Source: Kiritimatiellia bacterium (lineage in GTDB: Bacteria; Verrucomicrobiota; Kiritimatiellia; RFP12; UBA1067). Taken from it: 42,202 nucleotides of DNA. The position numbers and the translations under genes are program-made. The notes under the pieces were generated by a model, which ran no database searches, was not told where the DNA came from, and worked only from the letters and a program-made list of their open reading frames with translations. The stretch's first letter is position 1; each line of letters opens with the position of its first letter. Location: assembly GCA_017521065.1 (NCBI GenBank), contig JAFXEA010000519.1:1-42202 (forward strand), read 5' to 3'. This document shows positions 1 to 6,797 of this stretch, in pieces.

Positions 1-223
1 GCCTTGAGGCGGAAGAAGCGGGCGAAGGAGGACGAGGCCGGATTGAAAATGATCCTGTAATCCCGCGGCGCCGGCTAGGCGACGGCATGCGTGCGGTGGA
101 AGCCGCCGGAGAAGCCCGTCTTGTCGGCGTCGGTCGCGGCAACCTAGACCGTGCGCCCGCCGAGGATCTGGGCGTTCGCGATGCTCTTGGCGCCCTGTTT
201 ACCCGAAAGTCTCCGCAAGGTTA
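1..223 (-). pseudogene. C-terminal remnant of a probable surface protein, with two in-frame TAG codons
   Basis: Read on the minus strand, this stretch stays in one coding-like frame with host codon usage from about position 200 to the window edge. It contains AKSIANAQILGG, then TAG, then VAATDADKTGFSGG, then a second TAG, and ends near FARFFRLK. Both stops fall where a TGG (Trp) or CAG (Gln) codon would fit, so single changes could have created them. A C-terminus of this flavour (a final Phe-Phe-Arg strand) resembles the ends of large secreted proteins, but I cannot name the family. The gene continues beyond the window edge, so total length is unknown. TAG is an ordinary stop elsewhere in this window, so decay is more likely than recoding. 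Confidence 0.4.
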
Positions 224-225
224 CA

Positions 226-1383
226 CTACCGCGCAATCTTCCCCGACTGCGCAAAGTTGATGAATCTTCCGCCGCCCCTGAGAGGCCAATCGTCGCCGGC
301 GTAAATGACATCGCACGACTCGATATCCTCCGAACGGCGCCGCAGCTTGTCCATCCCGTCCGCAAACGAGGCGTTGGGCGTCATGGAACTTTTTATCTCG
401 TAGAGCCTGAGCCGCCTTTCGTGCTCGACGACAAGATCCACCTCCAGTCCGGCATTGTCGCGGAAATACCAGAACGTGTCGGCGGAATGACGGTTGAACT
501 TCCCCTTCAGCGCCTCCATGACAACCATGTTCTCGAAAAGCCCGCCCAGCAGCGGATCCCGGGCGGCCACTCCCGGCGACGTGATGCCTAGCAGCCACGA
601 GGCAAGCCCGACATCCGCAAAATATACCTTTGGGGACTTCACAAGCCGCTTTCCGAAGTTCCTGTAGTACGGCTGAAGATGGAAAATCACAAAGCTCGCC
701 TCCAGTACGGACATCCACCGCCTCAGCGTCTTGGCGTCAACTCCCACATCCCCCGAAAGCGACTGGAAGTTGACCACCTGTCCGACCCTGCCGGCAAGCA
801 GACGCACAAACGTCTCGAATGCCGACTGGTTCTCGACCTGGACAAGCTGCCGTACATCGCGCTCGACGTACGTCCGGTAATACTCCTCGTTGGCCGTTGA
901 GGCGTCCAAGCCGTCTCCGTAGATGCGCGGAAGGAATCCTTTGCATATCGCCTCGTCCCTGGAGAGTGAAATTCCGTGCGCCGCCAGTTCCTCAAGTGAA
1001 AACGGCAGGAGCGTGACAAGCGCCGTTCTTCCAGCCAGCGACTGCGATATTTTCTCGCGGAGCAGCGGCTGATGCGACCCGGTGAGTATGAACGCGCCTT
1101 TCCGGCCCGACTCGTCCACCCTGACCTGAATCCAACTCAAGAGTTCCGGAACGCGCTGAACCTCGTCTATGACCATCGGCTCGCGATGCAGCGAGAAGAA
1201 TCCTTCCGGATCGTCGGCGGCGAGACGCCGTTCCTTCGGATTCTCCAGATTCACGTACTCGTATTCTCCAAATACATGGCGCACGAGCGTGGTCTTGCCG
1301 CTCTGCCTCGGCCCGAACACGGTAACGACAGGATGCGTCCTGACAGCATCTTTCAGTTGGCTTTCTATCGACCTTCTTATCAT
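226..1383 (-). CDS. AAA (AAA_14)/DUF4143 family ATPase
   Basis: A 385-residue cytosolic P-loop protein of the AAA_14 + DUF4143 family, common in multiple copies in gut bacteria; substrate and role are not established. Walker A is GPRQSGKTT (residues about 24-32) and Walker B is PMVIDEVQR (about 69-77). A sensor-like FILTGSHQ follows at about 97-104. The C-terminal DUF4143 part holds the typical YYRTYVERDVRQL stretch, then a nuclease-like or dimerisation region with LFENMVVMEAL and the signature DLVVEH...LYEIKSS, which resembles a PD-(D/E)xK fold core. The length is normal for the family, so the gene looks intact. ATG is chosen because an extended -10 box ends only 10 bases upstream. It is one of three members in the first 5.5 kb. 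Family call sure; function unknown. Confidence 0.9.
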   Translation of the reverse strand: MIRRSIESQLKDAVRTHPVVTVFGPRQSGKTTLVRHVFGEYEYVNLENPKERRLAADDPEGFFSLHREPMVIDEVQRVPELLSWIQVRVDESGRKGAFILTGSHQPLLREKISQSLAGRTALVTLLPFSLEELAAHGISLSRDEAICKGFLPRIYGDGLDASTANEEYYRTYVERDVRQLVQVENQSAFETFVRLLAGRVGQVVNFQSLSGDVGVDAKTLRRWMSVLEASFVIFHLQPYYRNFGKRLVKSPKVYFADVGLASWLLGITSPGVAARDPLLGGLFENMVVMEALKGKFNRHSADTFWYFRDNAGLEVDLVVEHERRLRLYEIKSSMTPNASFADGMDKLRRRSEDIESCDVIYAGDDWPLRGGGRFINFAQSGKIAR

Positions 1384-1393
1384 GGCGACTGGA

Positions 1394-1402
1394 ATTATAG
1401 CA
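1394..1402 (-). promoter_or_regulatory. Extended -10 promoter box of the 226-1383 ATPase
   Basis: Minus strand TGCTATAAT, with 10 bases between the box and the ATG. The mRNA would therefore have almost no leader. No convincing -35 is seen. Confidence 0.6.
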
Positions 1403-1443
1403 TTTTTACATATCCGGCATCAAGTGCCTATTTTGTAAAAACG

Positions 1444-1738
1444 CTAAACTGGCAGCGGTTCGACATTCCAGAGCCAGTATCGCTCGGCGTGAGGATTTTT
1501 CCAACCGAGTTCAATCATATTGGCCCGCCCCACCTCGCCTGAGAACCGCGTGATCCGAAACCGCCGGACCGCCTCGCCACCCCCGGCGCGCACGAAAGAC
1601 ATGACAAACGCGACGATGACGACCGGGACTTTTTCGGCATAAAGCGTCTCGTCGCCGAGCGCGGCTTGCCTTTGGCGCGCGGGCTAACTCGTCCGCGCCC
1701 ATTTGCCGATCCTCAAACTGTCCCGATAGACTGTTCAA
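1444..1738 (-). pseudogene. Small frameshifted gene of unknown function
   Basis: One frame opens with MNSLSGQFEDRQMGADEL and then degenerates into Arg-rich nonsense. A shift near 1685 moves to a frame reading QRQAALGDETLYAEKVPVV, then a hydrophobic IVAFVMSFV, and on to WKNPHAERYWLWNVEPLPV before TAG at 1444-1446. Both halves have ordinary codon use and look like one protein of about 95 residues broken by a single indel. I do not recognise the family. It sits between two ATPase genes in a strip of gene fragments. Alternatively the two frames are unrelated by chance. Confidence 0.4.
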
Positions 1739-1934
1739 GGTGCGTCCGCAGGATCATGTTGTTCTTGAAAGTTGTCTTGGTTGTTTCCATTCACAATGCG
1801 CATGGGTGAAAAACGCGCCCTTGATGATGCCGTTTTCGCCTCTTGCATCGGAGACGGCATCTATCTGTGGTATAAAAGAGGACGCACGAGAACGAAAACA
1901 CGTGTCGCCAGCCGGTAAGCCGATTGAGGTGTAA

Positions 1935-2093
1935 CCTGGCTTCGAAGACGAGGCAGGCAAGCTTCATGACGGGCGCATCAAGGCCAACGGCAACATCTAC
2001 GAAGTGAAATTCCTCGAAGGCGGCACCGCCGAAGTGCGCCGCAACTACCAGGGCTGTCTCGCCTTCAGACGGAGCAACGACGATCCCGTGTAG
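1935..2093 (+). pseudogene. Plus-strand C-terminal gene fragment
   Basis: An open plus-strand frame without a start codon, bounded upstream by TAA at 1932-1934 and ending in TAG at 2091-2093. It reads GFEDEAGKLHDGRIKANG, then NIYEVKFLEGGTAEVRRN and YQGCLAFRRSNDDPV. Its low-ambiguity, beta-rich composition with host codon usage suggests the tail of a real protein that was cut off by recombination. The last 49 bases overlap the opposite-strand truncated ATPase, so the junction of two unrelated pieces lies near 2060-2095. Family not recognised. Confidence 0.35.
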
Positions 2094-2467
2094 GCGATTT
2101 TGAGTCCAGAAAAATCATCGTAGATGTTCTTGATGATCCTCTGCCAATCCTTGACGTAGTGGACTTCGTCCAGCACAAGCCGTGTTCCGCCGTGCTGGAG
2201 ATGGTATTCAGCCAAAAGATATATTTCCTTTACGTCCAGCCACACGTTGTCGAGCGACAAATAAAGCGACATGTCCCGCTCCACACCGCTTTCGAGGATT
2301 TTTTGAAGCAGAAGCGTTGTTTTCCCGACGCCACGCGCGCCGCGCAGACCGATCAACCGACAGTCCCAATTGATGTCGTTGTAGGCATAACGCTTTAGTG
2401 CAAGCGACGTCTCGGATATCTTGTCTGAAGATATCCGATAGATCCTTTCGATGTCCTCGTCTGTCAT
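2045..2467 (-). pseudogene. Truncated AAA_14/DUF4143 ATPase (N-terminal domain only)
   Basis: About 140 residues that match only the first third of the DUF4143 ATPases nearby. Walker A is RGARGVGKTT and Walker B is TRLVLDEVHYV, followed by IAYTGSSLL, the sensor strand that should be followed by about 220 more residues. The frame instead runs into foreign sequence and stops. The ATG at 2467 is preferred over an upstream in-frame start because GGAGGTG lies 5 bases before it. Expected family length is about 380-400 residues, so the DUF4143 half is missing and the product is probably non-functional. The break coincides with the plus-strand fragment ending at 2093. Confidence 0.75.
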
Positions 2468-2589
2468 AAGCGCACCTCCAGTTTCAGAAAGAATCTCCAC
2501 CTTCTCGTTTTGCCCCGAATTTAGAATCTGGAGATTCTTTTGATGGTCGTATTCTATCAAAACTCATTTGTGGAAAGCAACTATAAAAT

Positions 2590-3219
2590 CTAAAGCTCTG
2601 CGAAGGAATCGATGATGCGGTCGGCGCCGGCGGACTGGAGGGTCGCACGTGGATTGGTGGTCGTGATGGCGACGACGCGCATGCCGGCGGCGTGCGCGGA
2701 CTGAATGCCGGCGACGGCGTCTTCGAAGACGGTACATCCGGCGGGAGCGACGCCGAGGAGCGCGGCCGCGCGGAGGTAACAGTCGGGCGCGGGCTTCGAG
2801 TGGCTGTACTGGGTCGGGTCCACCACACAGCGGAAGTCGCGGCGGAGGTCAAGCCCATCGAGGAGGAAGTCGATGTTTTGCTGCGGCGCGCCGGTGGCCA
2901 CGCCGCAGGGGATGCCGTCGGCGTGCGCACGGTCGAGGAACGCACGAAGGCCGTCCGGGATGCGCAGATGGGGAGCGTAGAGCTCGCGGTAGAGCGATTC
3001 CTTCTCGTCTTCAAGGGCGGCCAGCTCGTCATCCGCGACGGGACGCCCCAGCAGGCGTTCCATGTACACCCGGTTGGCCGCGCCCATCCATTCGAGCACC
3101 TGCTCGTCCGTCAGCGCGAAGCCATGTCTTTCCGAAAAGACGCGCCATGCCAGCACATGGTAGCGGCAGTTGTCCGCCAGCACGCCGTCCATATCAAAGA
3201 TGTATGCCTTTTCACTCAT
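2590..3219 (-). CDS. HAD-superfamily hydrolase, beta-phosphoglucomutase-like
   Basis: A 209-residue cytosolic phosphatase or phosphomutase of HAD subfamily IA. Motif I is FDMDGVLAD near the N-terminus, with the nucleophile and acid/base Asp pair. Motif II is GVATGAPQQN (about 109-118), and motif III/IV is HSKPAPDCY followed by VFEDAVAGI, with the Lys and acidic residues that bind Mg2+ and phosphate. The helical cap between motifs I and II (residues about 20-85) is type C1, as in PgmB and sugar-phosphate phosphatases. The exact substrate cannot be read from sequence. ATG at 3219 is chosen over a TTG six bases upstream because the promoter -10 box ends 7 bases before it. It is a single-gene transcription unit. 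Confidence 0.88.
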   Translation of the reverse strand: MSEKAYIFDMDGVLADNCRYHVLAWRVFSERHGFALTDEQVLEWMGAANRVYMERLLGRPVADDELAALEDEKESLYRELYAPHLRIPDGLRAFLDRAHADGIPCGVATGAPQQNIDFLLDGLDLRRDFRCVVDPTQYSHSKPAPDCYLRAAALLGVAPAGCTVFEDAVAGIQSAHAAGMRVVAITTTNPRATLQSAGADRIIDSFAEL

Positions 3220-3226
3220 GGGCAAT

Positions 3227-3235
3227 AGTATACCA
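3227..3235 (-). promoter_or_regulatory. Extended -10 box of the HAD gene
   Basis: Minus strand TGGTATACT, 7 bases from the ATG. The expected transcription start would be at or next to the A of the start codon, implying a leaderless mRNA. Confidence 0.6.
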
Positions 3236-3251
3236 TTTCACGCGCAAACGC

Positions 3252-3282
3252 GGTAGGGCGCGCTCGCCGAGCGCGCCGCCCT
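3252..3282. repeat. Dispersed CCCTACC-tailed hairpin
   Basis: GGTAG is followed by GGCGCGCTC, loop GCC, then the perfect complement GAGCGCGCC (stem 9 bp). It is one copy of a family in which the stem sequence changes from copy to copy while the GGTAG/CTACC flank stays fixed. It lies between the HAD gene and a tRNA-like remnant. Confidence 0.65.
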
Positions 3283-3347
3283 CAAAATGACTAACCGTCC
3301 AAGGCCCTCAATCTTTTCTCCTCCTCAAGGACAGACGGCAAAGGCTG

Positions 3348-3416
3348 TAGAACTGACAAAGCCGAACCTGCGATATCTTAATTAAAAGTCCTGCTCTACC
3401 GTTGAGCGACAGTCCG
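3348..3416 (-). tRNA. Degenerate tRNA-Lys-like sequence (probable pseudo-tRNA)
   Basis: The minus strand shows a perfect tRNA D-arm (GCTCAACGGTAGAGC at 3393-3407), followed by CTTTTAA, which would be an anticodon loop for Lys (UUU). GCAGGTTCGGC then resembles the start of a T-arm. The putative acceptor halves (positions 3410-3416 and 3349-3355) pair in six of seven positions, one as G-T. The anticodon stem and the T-stem do not pair, and the total of 69 nt is too short. It is best read as a decayed tRNA, possibly left by integration or deletion. A tRNAscan/Infernal search would settle it. The rest of 3283-3590 holds nothing recognisable. Confidence 0.35.
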
Positions 3417-3590
3417 AGAACGTCGCTGACGGGATTGTTCAGCTCGTCCCGCAGGAGCTTGTCGTCCTTGAGGAGTGCGTGGTAAGGGCGTTACGGGAAC
3501 AGAAGCGACGACCAGTACAGCGTATCGACAAGAGCAACTGGTCTTTTCAACGCGCATGGGTGTCCCGTCCATTATCGCGTTATCACTTCA

Positions 3591-3848
3591 TCACTTCTCA
3601 TGGCGCCGCGTAGGGGAGTAGGGACAGCCCGAGCCATTGGATGTCGAGCCGCACCAGATACACTTGTTGCCGCCGGGGCCGTGTCGATGCAGACGGTCCG
3701 GGCCGTACGCGCAACCGTGTCCGTAACTTGATGAGCCGCACCATTCGCAGTGCTTCTCGTCGTCGCGATGCTCGTGAAGACGGTCCGGGCCGTACGCGCA
3801 ACCGTGTCCGTAACTCGTTGAACCGCAATGTCTGCATTTTGTCGCCAT
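3591..3848 (-). CDS. Triple zinc-ribbon miniprotein
   Basis: An 85-residue cytosolic protein made of three consecutive copies of one module, CxxCGSxSxGxGCxYxPxRxH. The copies begin at CRHCGSTSYGHGC, CEWCGSSSYGHGC and CIWCGSTSNGSGC. Each has three Cys and one or two His residues, enough to bind one zinc ion. The first two modules are identical at DNA level over 38 bases, a recent duplication. ATG at 3848 is chosen for its AAAGGAA ribosome site 9 bases upstream and the -10 box at 3871-3879; longer in-frame readings run upstream of the promoter. Function is unknown; small stand-alone modules of this kind may bind nucleic acid or protein, but that is a guess. Confidence 0.75.
   Translation of the reverse strand: MATKCRHCGSTSYGHGCAYGPDRLHEHRDDEKHCEWCGSSSYGHGCAYGPDRLHRHGPGGNKCIWCGSTSNGSGCPYSPTRRHEK
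3691..3815. repeat. 38-bp identical direct repeats inside the zinc-ribbon gene
   Basis: Bases 3691-3728 and 3778-3815 are identical over 38 positions and are spaced exactly 87 bases (29 codons) apart. They encode the GHGCAYGPDRL part of modules 1 and 2. In-frame expansion or contraction of modules by slippage or recombination is likely. Confidence 0.85.
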
Positions 3849-3870
3849 CTCTAGTTTCCTTTCGCCGCAT

Positions 3871-3879
3871 ATTATACCA
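3871..3879 (-). promoter_or_regulatory. Extended -10 box of the zinc-ribbon gene
   Basis: Minus strand TGGTATAAT, 22 bases between box and ATG at 3848. The ribosome site AAAGGAA lies between them. Confidence 0.6.
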
Positions 3880-3937
3880 AACAGCTTCTCTTCGCGCCAT
3901 ACTTCCGCATGAGCCAATTCCAATCCCCAATTGAAAA

Positions 3938-3981
3938 TTGGCAACATTGGAACTGGCAACATTTCCACATTGGCAACACTT
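3938..3981. repeat. Short tandem TTGGCAACA-type repeats
   Basis: Three close copies of a TGGCAACAT-like word (ATTGGCAACATTGG, then CTGGCAACATTTCC, then ATTGGCAACACTTCC). They are non-coding and sit at the left end of a repeat-filled spacer (3849-4258) between two genes. No gene is visible in the spacer. Confidence 0.55.
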
Positions 3982-3983
3982 CC

Positions 3984-4018
3984 GCCCCCGCCTTCGCGCG
4001 CTGCTGCTTCCGCATCGC
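3984..4018. repeat. Dispersed repeat, left block, copy 1
   Basis: A 35-bp block containing GCCTTCGCGCGCTGCTGCTT recurs at 6604-6638 with one or two changes. In both places a copy of the second repeat block follows 75-135 bases downstream, so the two blocks travel together. Confidence 0.7.
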
Positions 4019-4021
4019 CTG

Positions 4022-4082
4022 GTAGGGCGCGGACTCCGGCCGCGCCGCCTGGTAGGGCGAGCGCACACGCTTGCGCGCCCTT
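4022..4082. repeat. Two tandem GGTAGGG hairpins
   Basis: GGTAGG is followed by GGCGCGG, loop ACTCCGG and CCGCGCC (7-bp stem). A second GGTAGGG then leads AGCG-CACA-CGCT. They are members of the same dispersed hairpin family seen at 3252, 28219, 29228 and 41859. Confidence 0.6.
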
Positions 4083-4151
4083 CGGGTTGCCTTCGGCAAT
4101 GTTCCCTCCGAGGCTTCGCCTCTTCGGTGCATGTCCTCGGCGAGCCGCCGC

Positions 4152-4220
4152 CTTGTCTTCACGAGTCCCATGACATCACCTCTCGCGCTACTGCATCAAT
4201 CCTACTGTGTCAATGGGGTC
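4152..4220. repeat. Dispersed repeat, right block, copy A
   Basis: Contains the core CCCATGACATCACCTCTCGC followed by a doubled TACTGYRTCAAT word. Related copies are at 5622-5670, 6715-6783 and 6798-6833. Copy A abuts the 3' end of the ATPase gene starting at 5494. No terminal inverted repeats or transposase are visible. Confidence 0.75.
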
Positions 4221-4258
4221 CCTATGCCCCCCTCGCGATTCCTCGCGACTCTGGCTCC

Positions 4259-5494
4259 CTATCCAAGGAGCCATTCCCGGGCAGTCACTACTTTGATTGT
4301 AACGCCGTCTTCCGAAATCGTGTCGTGGTCGTGGTCGGTTATCAGCAGCAGGTCTTTGCACCCTGTCTTCTTGGCAACGGAGATAAGCGGATCAACCTCG
4401 CGTTTCCTCGTCTTTACGCCATCTATGGTGTATGCGACCTGTACGAACTGGACTATCTTTCCATGCCTCACGCGGCAGAAGTCTATGTCACTCGTCTGGT
4501 CCTTGTAATAGTATATCTCCGCGTCGTCGTCCGTCCTCCGTCTCAGGAGCTCGAGATAGACGATGTTTTCAAGCCGCCAGCCAAGCTCCTCGTCCGAGCC
4601 GAGCACGCCGGTGAAGTACGAGATGAACGCCGGGTCCGACACATACAGTTTCTCGTTGCGTATGCGCTCCGCCGGCTTCGCCGAATACCGGCGGACGAGC
4701 GAGACGAGATACGATTCGACCAGGTACCCCATGTAAGTCTGCATCGTGTGCGCGCTCGAGATTCCGGCCTTACGCGCCAGTCCGTCATACGACACCTCCC
4801 GCGAAAACTGCTGCATCAGCACGTATGCCGCGTCAATGAACCGCTGCGCGTTCCTCACTTTGCGGCGACCTAGGATGTCCTTGGAGAGAATGGAATTGTA
4901 CAATGCGGACACATATCCTCTTTGGTCGGACAGGGCGAACGTCTCTGGTAGTCCGCCGTTGAAAAAGTATTTCTTCCACGCCGCCTCCGAGTCGCCGCCG
5001 TTCCACGCGCAGTACTCCGCGTACGAAAAAGGGAACACCGATATGGGGACGTGTCGCCCCGTCAGATGCGTCGCAAGGTCACCTGTGAGGAGGCGGGCGT
5101 TCGAGCCGGTTATCACGACATGCTTGCCGATCCGCAGCAGCCTGTTCACAAACAGATGCCACCCCTCGACATTCTGTATCTCGTCAAAAAGGAAATGATC
5201 AACATTGCCATATACCTCGTAAACCGCCTGAAGAACGTCGTCCAACTCGGAAGCCTCGATCTTGGCGAGCACTTCGTCGTCAAAGTCAACGTATCCGTAC
5301 GCGACAGACGAATCCCTCATTGCCTTTCGGCAGACAACGGATTTCCCAGATCGCCTCATGCCAACGACCGCCTGTGCCAACGAACTGTTGACTTCAACCT
5401 TTCCCATAGGCGCTCGCTCGAGCATCTTCTCTGCCTGAAGACGCTCAAGTTCAAGTTTCTGCTCCTGTATGGCCTTTTTCAGACTTCTGCCCAT
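4259..5494 (-). CDS. AAA (AAA_14)/DUF4143 family ATPase
   Basis: A 411-residue cytosolic P-loop protein of the same family as the gene at 226-1383 but clearly diverged. It begins with a short charged, probably coiled-coil segment (about 1-28). Walker A is VGMRRSGKSV (about 44-53) and Walker B is HFLFDEIQN (about 99-107), followed by VVITGSNARLL. The C-terminal DUF4143 part has the IDFCRV...VQFVQVAY nuclease-like core. Ribosome site AAGGAGG lies 6 bases before the ATG, and a -10 box lies at 5519-5527. Flanked on both sides by copies of the same dispersed repeat, so it may be a movable single-gene cassette. Role unknown. Confidence 0.88.
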   Translation of the reverse strand: MGRSLKKAIQEQKLELERLQAEKMLERAPMGKVEVNSSLAQAVVGMRRSGKSVVCRKAMRDSSVAYGYVDFDDEVLAKIEASELDDVLQAVYEVYGNVDHFLFDEIQNVEGWHLFVNRLLRIGKHVVITGSNARLLTGDLATHLTGRHVPISVFPFSYAEYCAWNGGDSEAAWKKYFFNGGLPETFALSDQRGYVSALYNSILSKDILGRRKVRNAQRFIDAAYVLMQQFSREVSYDGLARKAGISSAHTMQTYMGYLVESYLVSLVRRYSAKPAERIRNEKLYVSDPAFISYFTGVLGSDEELGWRLENIVYLELLRRRTDDDAEIYYYKDQTSDIDFCRVRHGKIVQFVQVAYTIDGVKTRKREVDPLISVAKKTGCKDLLLITDHDHDTISEDGVTIKVVTAREWLLG

Positions 5495-5518
5495 GTCAAT
5501 CCTCCTTGGAACACCGAT

Positions 5519-5527
5519 ATTATAGCA
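5519..5527 (-). promoter_or_regulatory. Extended -10 box of the 4259-5494 ATPase
   Basis: Minus strand TGCTATAAT, 24 bases between box and ATG. AAGGAGGATTGAC sits between it and the start codon. Confidence 0.6.
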
Positions 5528-5621
5528 TTTTCAGTCACCCTATTGCAATAACCCATACCACTTAATGCAATAAGCACCCCTCTATTGCAACAAACGCTAT
5601 CGTAAGCTGACGACCTTCGAT

Positions 5622-5670
5622 CTTGTCTTCACGAGTCCCATGACATCACCTCTCGCATTACTGTATCGAT
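5622..5670. repeat. Dispersed repeat, right block, copy B
   Basis: Shares CTTGTCTTCACGAGTCCC and the ATGACATCACCTCTCGC core with copy A, then departs after CTGTATC. It lies between the two single-gene units on this side of the window. Confidence 0.7.
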
Positions 5671-5689
5671 AGATTTTTCAAGAACGGCT

Positions 5690-5809
5690 TCACAATCTCT
5701 TAATCAGCCGTTGGATCCCCGCGATTGCTTCTCCAGGGGCAATCTGAAGCCAATTCGCCTTCGCATTGTTCAACCGACGCAAGAACGGGCGTGCGGTAAA
5801 AACAATATC
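5690..5809 (-). pseudogene. C-terminal scrap of a possible AbiEii-type toxin
   Basis: A minus-strand frame directly fused to the stop of the AbiEi-like gene (the TGA and the GAT codon overlap). It encodes about 39 residues, including FTARPFLRRLNN, LQIAPGEAIAG and IQRLIKRL, then TGA. AbiE toxins normally lie immediately downstream of the antitoxin and overlap it. A helix-rich tail in exactly that place suggests the bulk of the toxin gene was deleted. The family assignment rests on position more than sequence and is uncertain. Confidence 0.35.
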
Positions 5810-6350
5810 AATAAACCTCCGAATCGATTATCGTCAGGATGCGATCCTTGTGGGGAAACGCCACGGCGTATTCGCCAAGCTTCGACGAGTCCAGTCGGTC
5901 CTGGTTGGCGCGATACCAGAGGACAATCTCCTTGTAGAGGTCGGCGGGCATCAGATTCTTCATCCGCGCCGTCTCCACCAGAAGCCGCTCAAGATCGTAG
6001 ATGCGCAACCGCTCTCCCTCATAGTCATACTCCGTCGCGCCGACCATGAGCGCCCCGGCTGGCACATACAGCTGGCGGACGGTCGGGTCGCTGATACGGG
6101 GAGCGTTGTCCGCCGTGACAAGGACATACTGCTCCGGCACCTCGTCCGTCATGTCATAATAGTAGTACGCGCTGTCCAAGGACAGCACCGACTTCGGATA
6201 CCGCGCCTGCAGCACTTCAATCTCGCTCTCCTCGCCGCTCTCCGAATAGACCCCTGGCGCCATCTTAAACAAACGCCCCTCGCGAACCGCCTTCTCGATT
6301 TGATAAGGCGATCCGAAGCGCTCTTTGCAGTCTGAAAATCTCAACAACAT
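5808..6350 (-). CDS. AbiEi-like type IV toxin-antitoxin antitoxin (orphan)
   Basis: A 180-residue protein. The N-terminal 35 residues (FSDCKERFGSPYQIEKAVRE, then GVYSE) look like the AbiEi winged helix that binds promoter DNA. The C-terminal domain has the characteristic VPAGALMVG, LRIYDLERLLVE and LGEYAVAF stretches. In intact AbiE systems the antitoxin represses its own operon and counters AbiEii, a nucleotidyltransferase toxin. Here no nucleotidyltransferase gene follows; only a 39-residue tail of uncertain origin does. The antitoxin itself seems full length with conserved motifs. It may persist as an orphan that neutralises a toxin elsewhere. The family call is from motif pattern, moderately sure. 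Confidence 0.65.
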   Translation of the reverse strand: MLLRFSDCKERFGSPYQIEKAVREGRLFKMAPGVYSESGEESEIEVLQARYPKSVLSLDSAYYYYDMTDEVPEQYVLVTADNAPRISDPTVRQLYVPAGALMVGATEYDYEGERLRIYDLERLLVETARMKNLMPADLYKEIVLWYRANQDRLDSSKLGEYAVAFPHKDRILTIIDSEVY

Positions 6351-6400
6351 CTTTAAACCATTCCTATGACCCGATTCAACCCGGTCATTTGTTTGGTCTA

Positions 6401-6409
6401 ATTATACCA
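6401..6409 (-). promoter_or_regulatory. Extended -10 box of the AbiEi-like gene
   Basis: Minus strand TGGTATAAT, about 50 bases before the ATG at 6350. This leader is longer than most in the window and could house an operator, as AbiEi proteins are autoregulators, though no clear inverted repeat is visible. Confidence 0.5.
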
Positions 6410-6603
6410 CAGGCCCCCGTACCCGTCAATCCATGCAATTCCCCTAGCCATTCCGCGCTACTTCACGCATTGCAATATGTGACGTAGCGGGTATACAGGG
6501 GAAGCGCTACAAGTTTGGGGGAAGGGACTTCGTGTGGGAAGGTTTTAAAGCTTGTTGAAAAACCGGCGCGCACTTCCGCGCTGGTTTGGGCGTTGGCAGT
6601 TTC

Positions 6604-6638
6604 ATCCCCGCCTTCGCGCGCTGCTGCTTCTGCATCGC
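6604..6638. repeat. Dispersed repeat, left block, copy 2
   Basis: Second copy of the block at 3984-4018 (GCCTTCGCGCGCTGCTGCTT plus flanks). The surrounding 6351-6882 stretch contains no gene; it is filled by this block, an unrelated GC-rich segment, and copies C and D of the right block. Confidence 0.7.
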
Positions 6639-6714
6639 TCGGCACTCGCTCCGCTCGGCGTGTTCGCTTCCCTATGGGTCGCGAACCCCCGCAAGGGGCG
6701 GATACGCAAGCCTT

Positions 6715-6783
6715 CTTGTTTTCATAAGTCCCATGACATCACCTCTCATGCTGCTGTATCAATGCTACTGCATCAACGGGGTC
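6715..6783. repeat. Dispersed repeat, right block, copy C
   Basis: Matches copy A over its full length (TCCCATGACATCACCTCTC, then the doubled TACTG.ATCAA word and GGGGTC). It is followed at once by shorter copy D. Confidence 0.75.
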
Positions 6784-6797
6784 TGACCCTTGGGAGC

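Noticed and set aside
1..223. TAG recoded as an amino acid
   Set aside because: TAG serves as a normal stop in the window (for example the zinc-motif protein ending at 36623), and no suppressor tRNA is visible.
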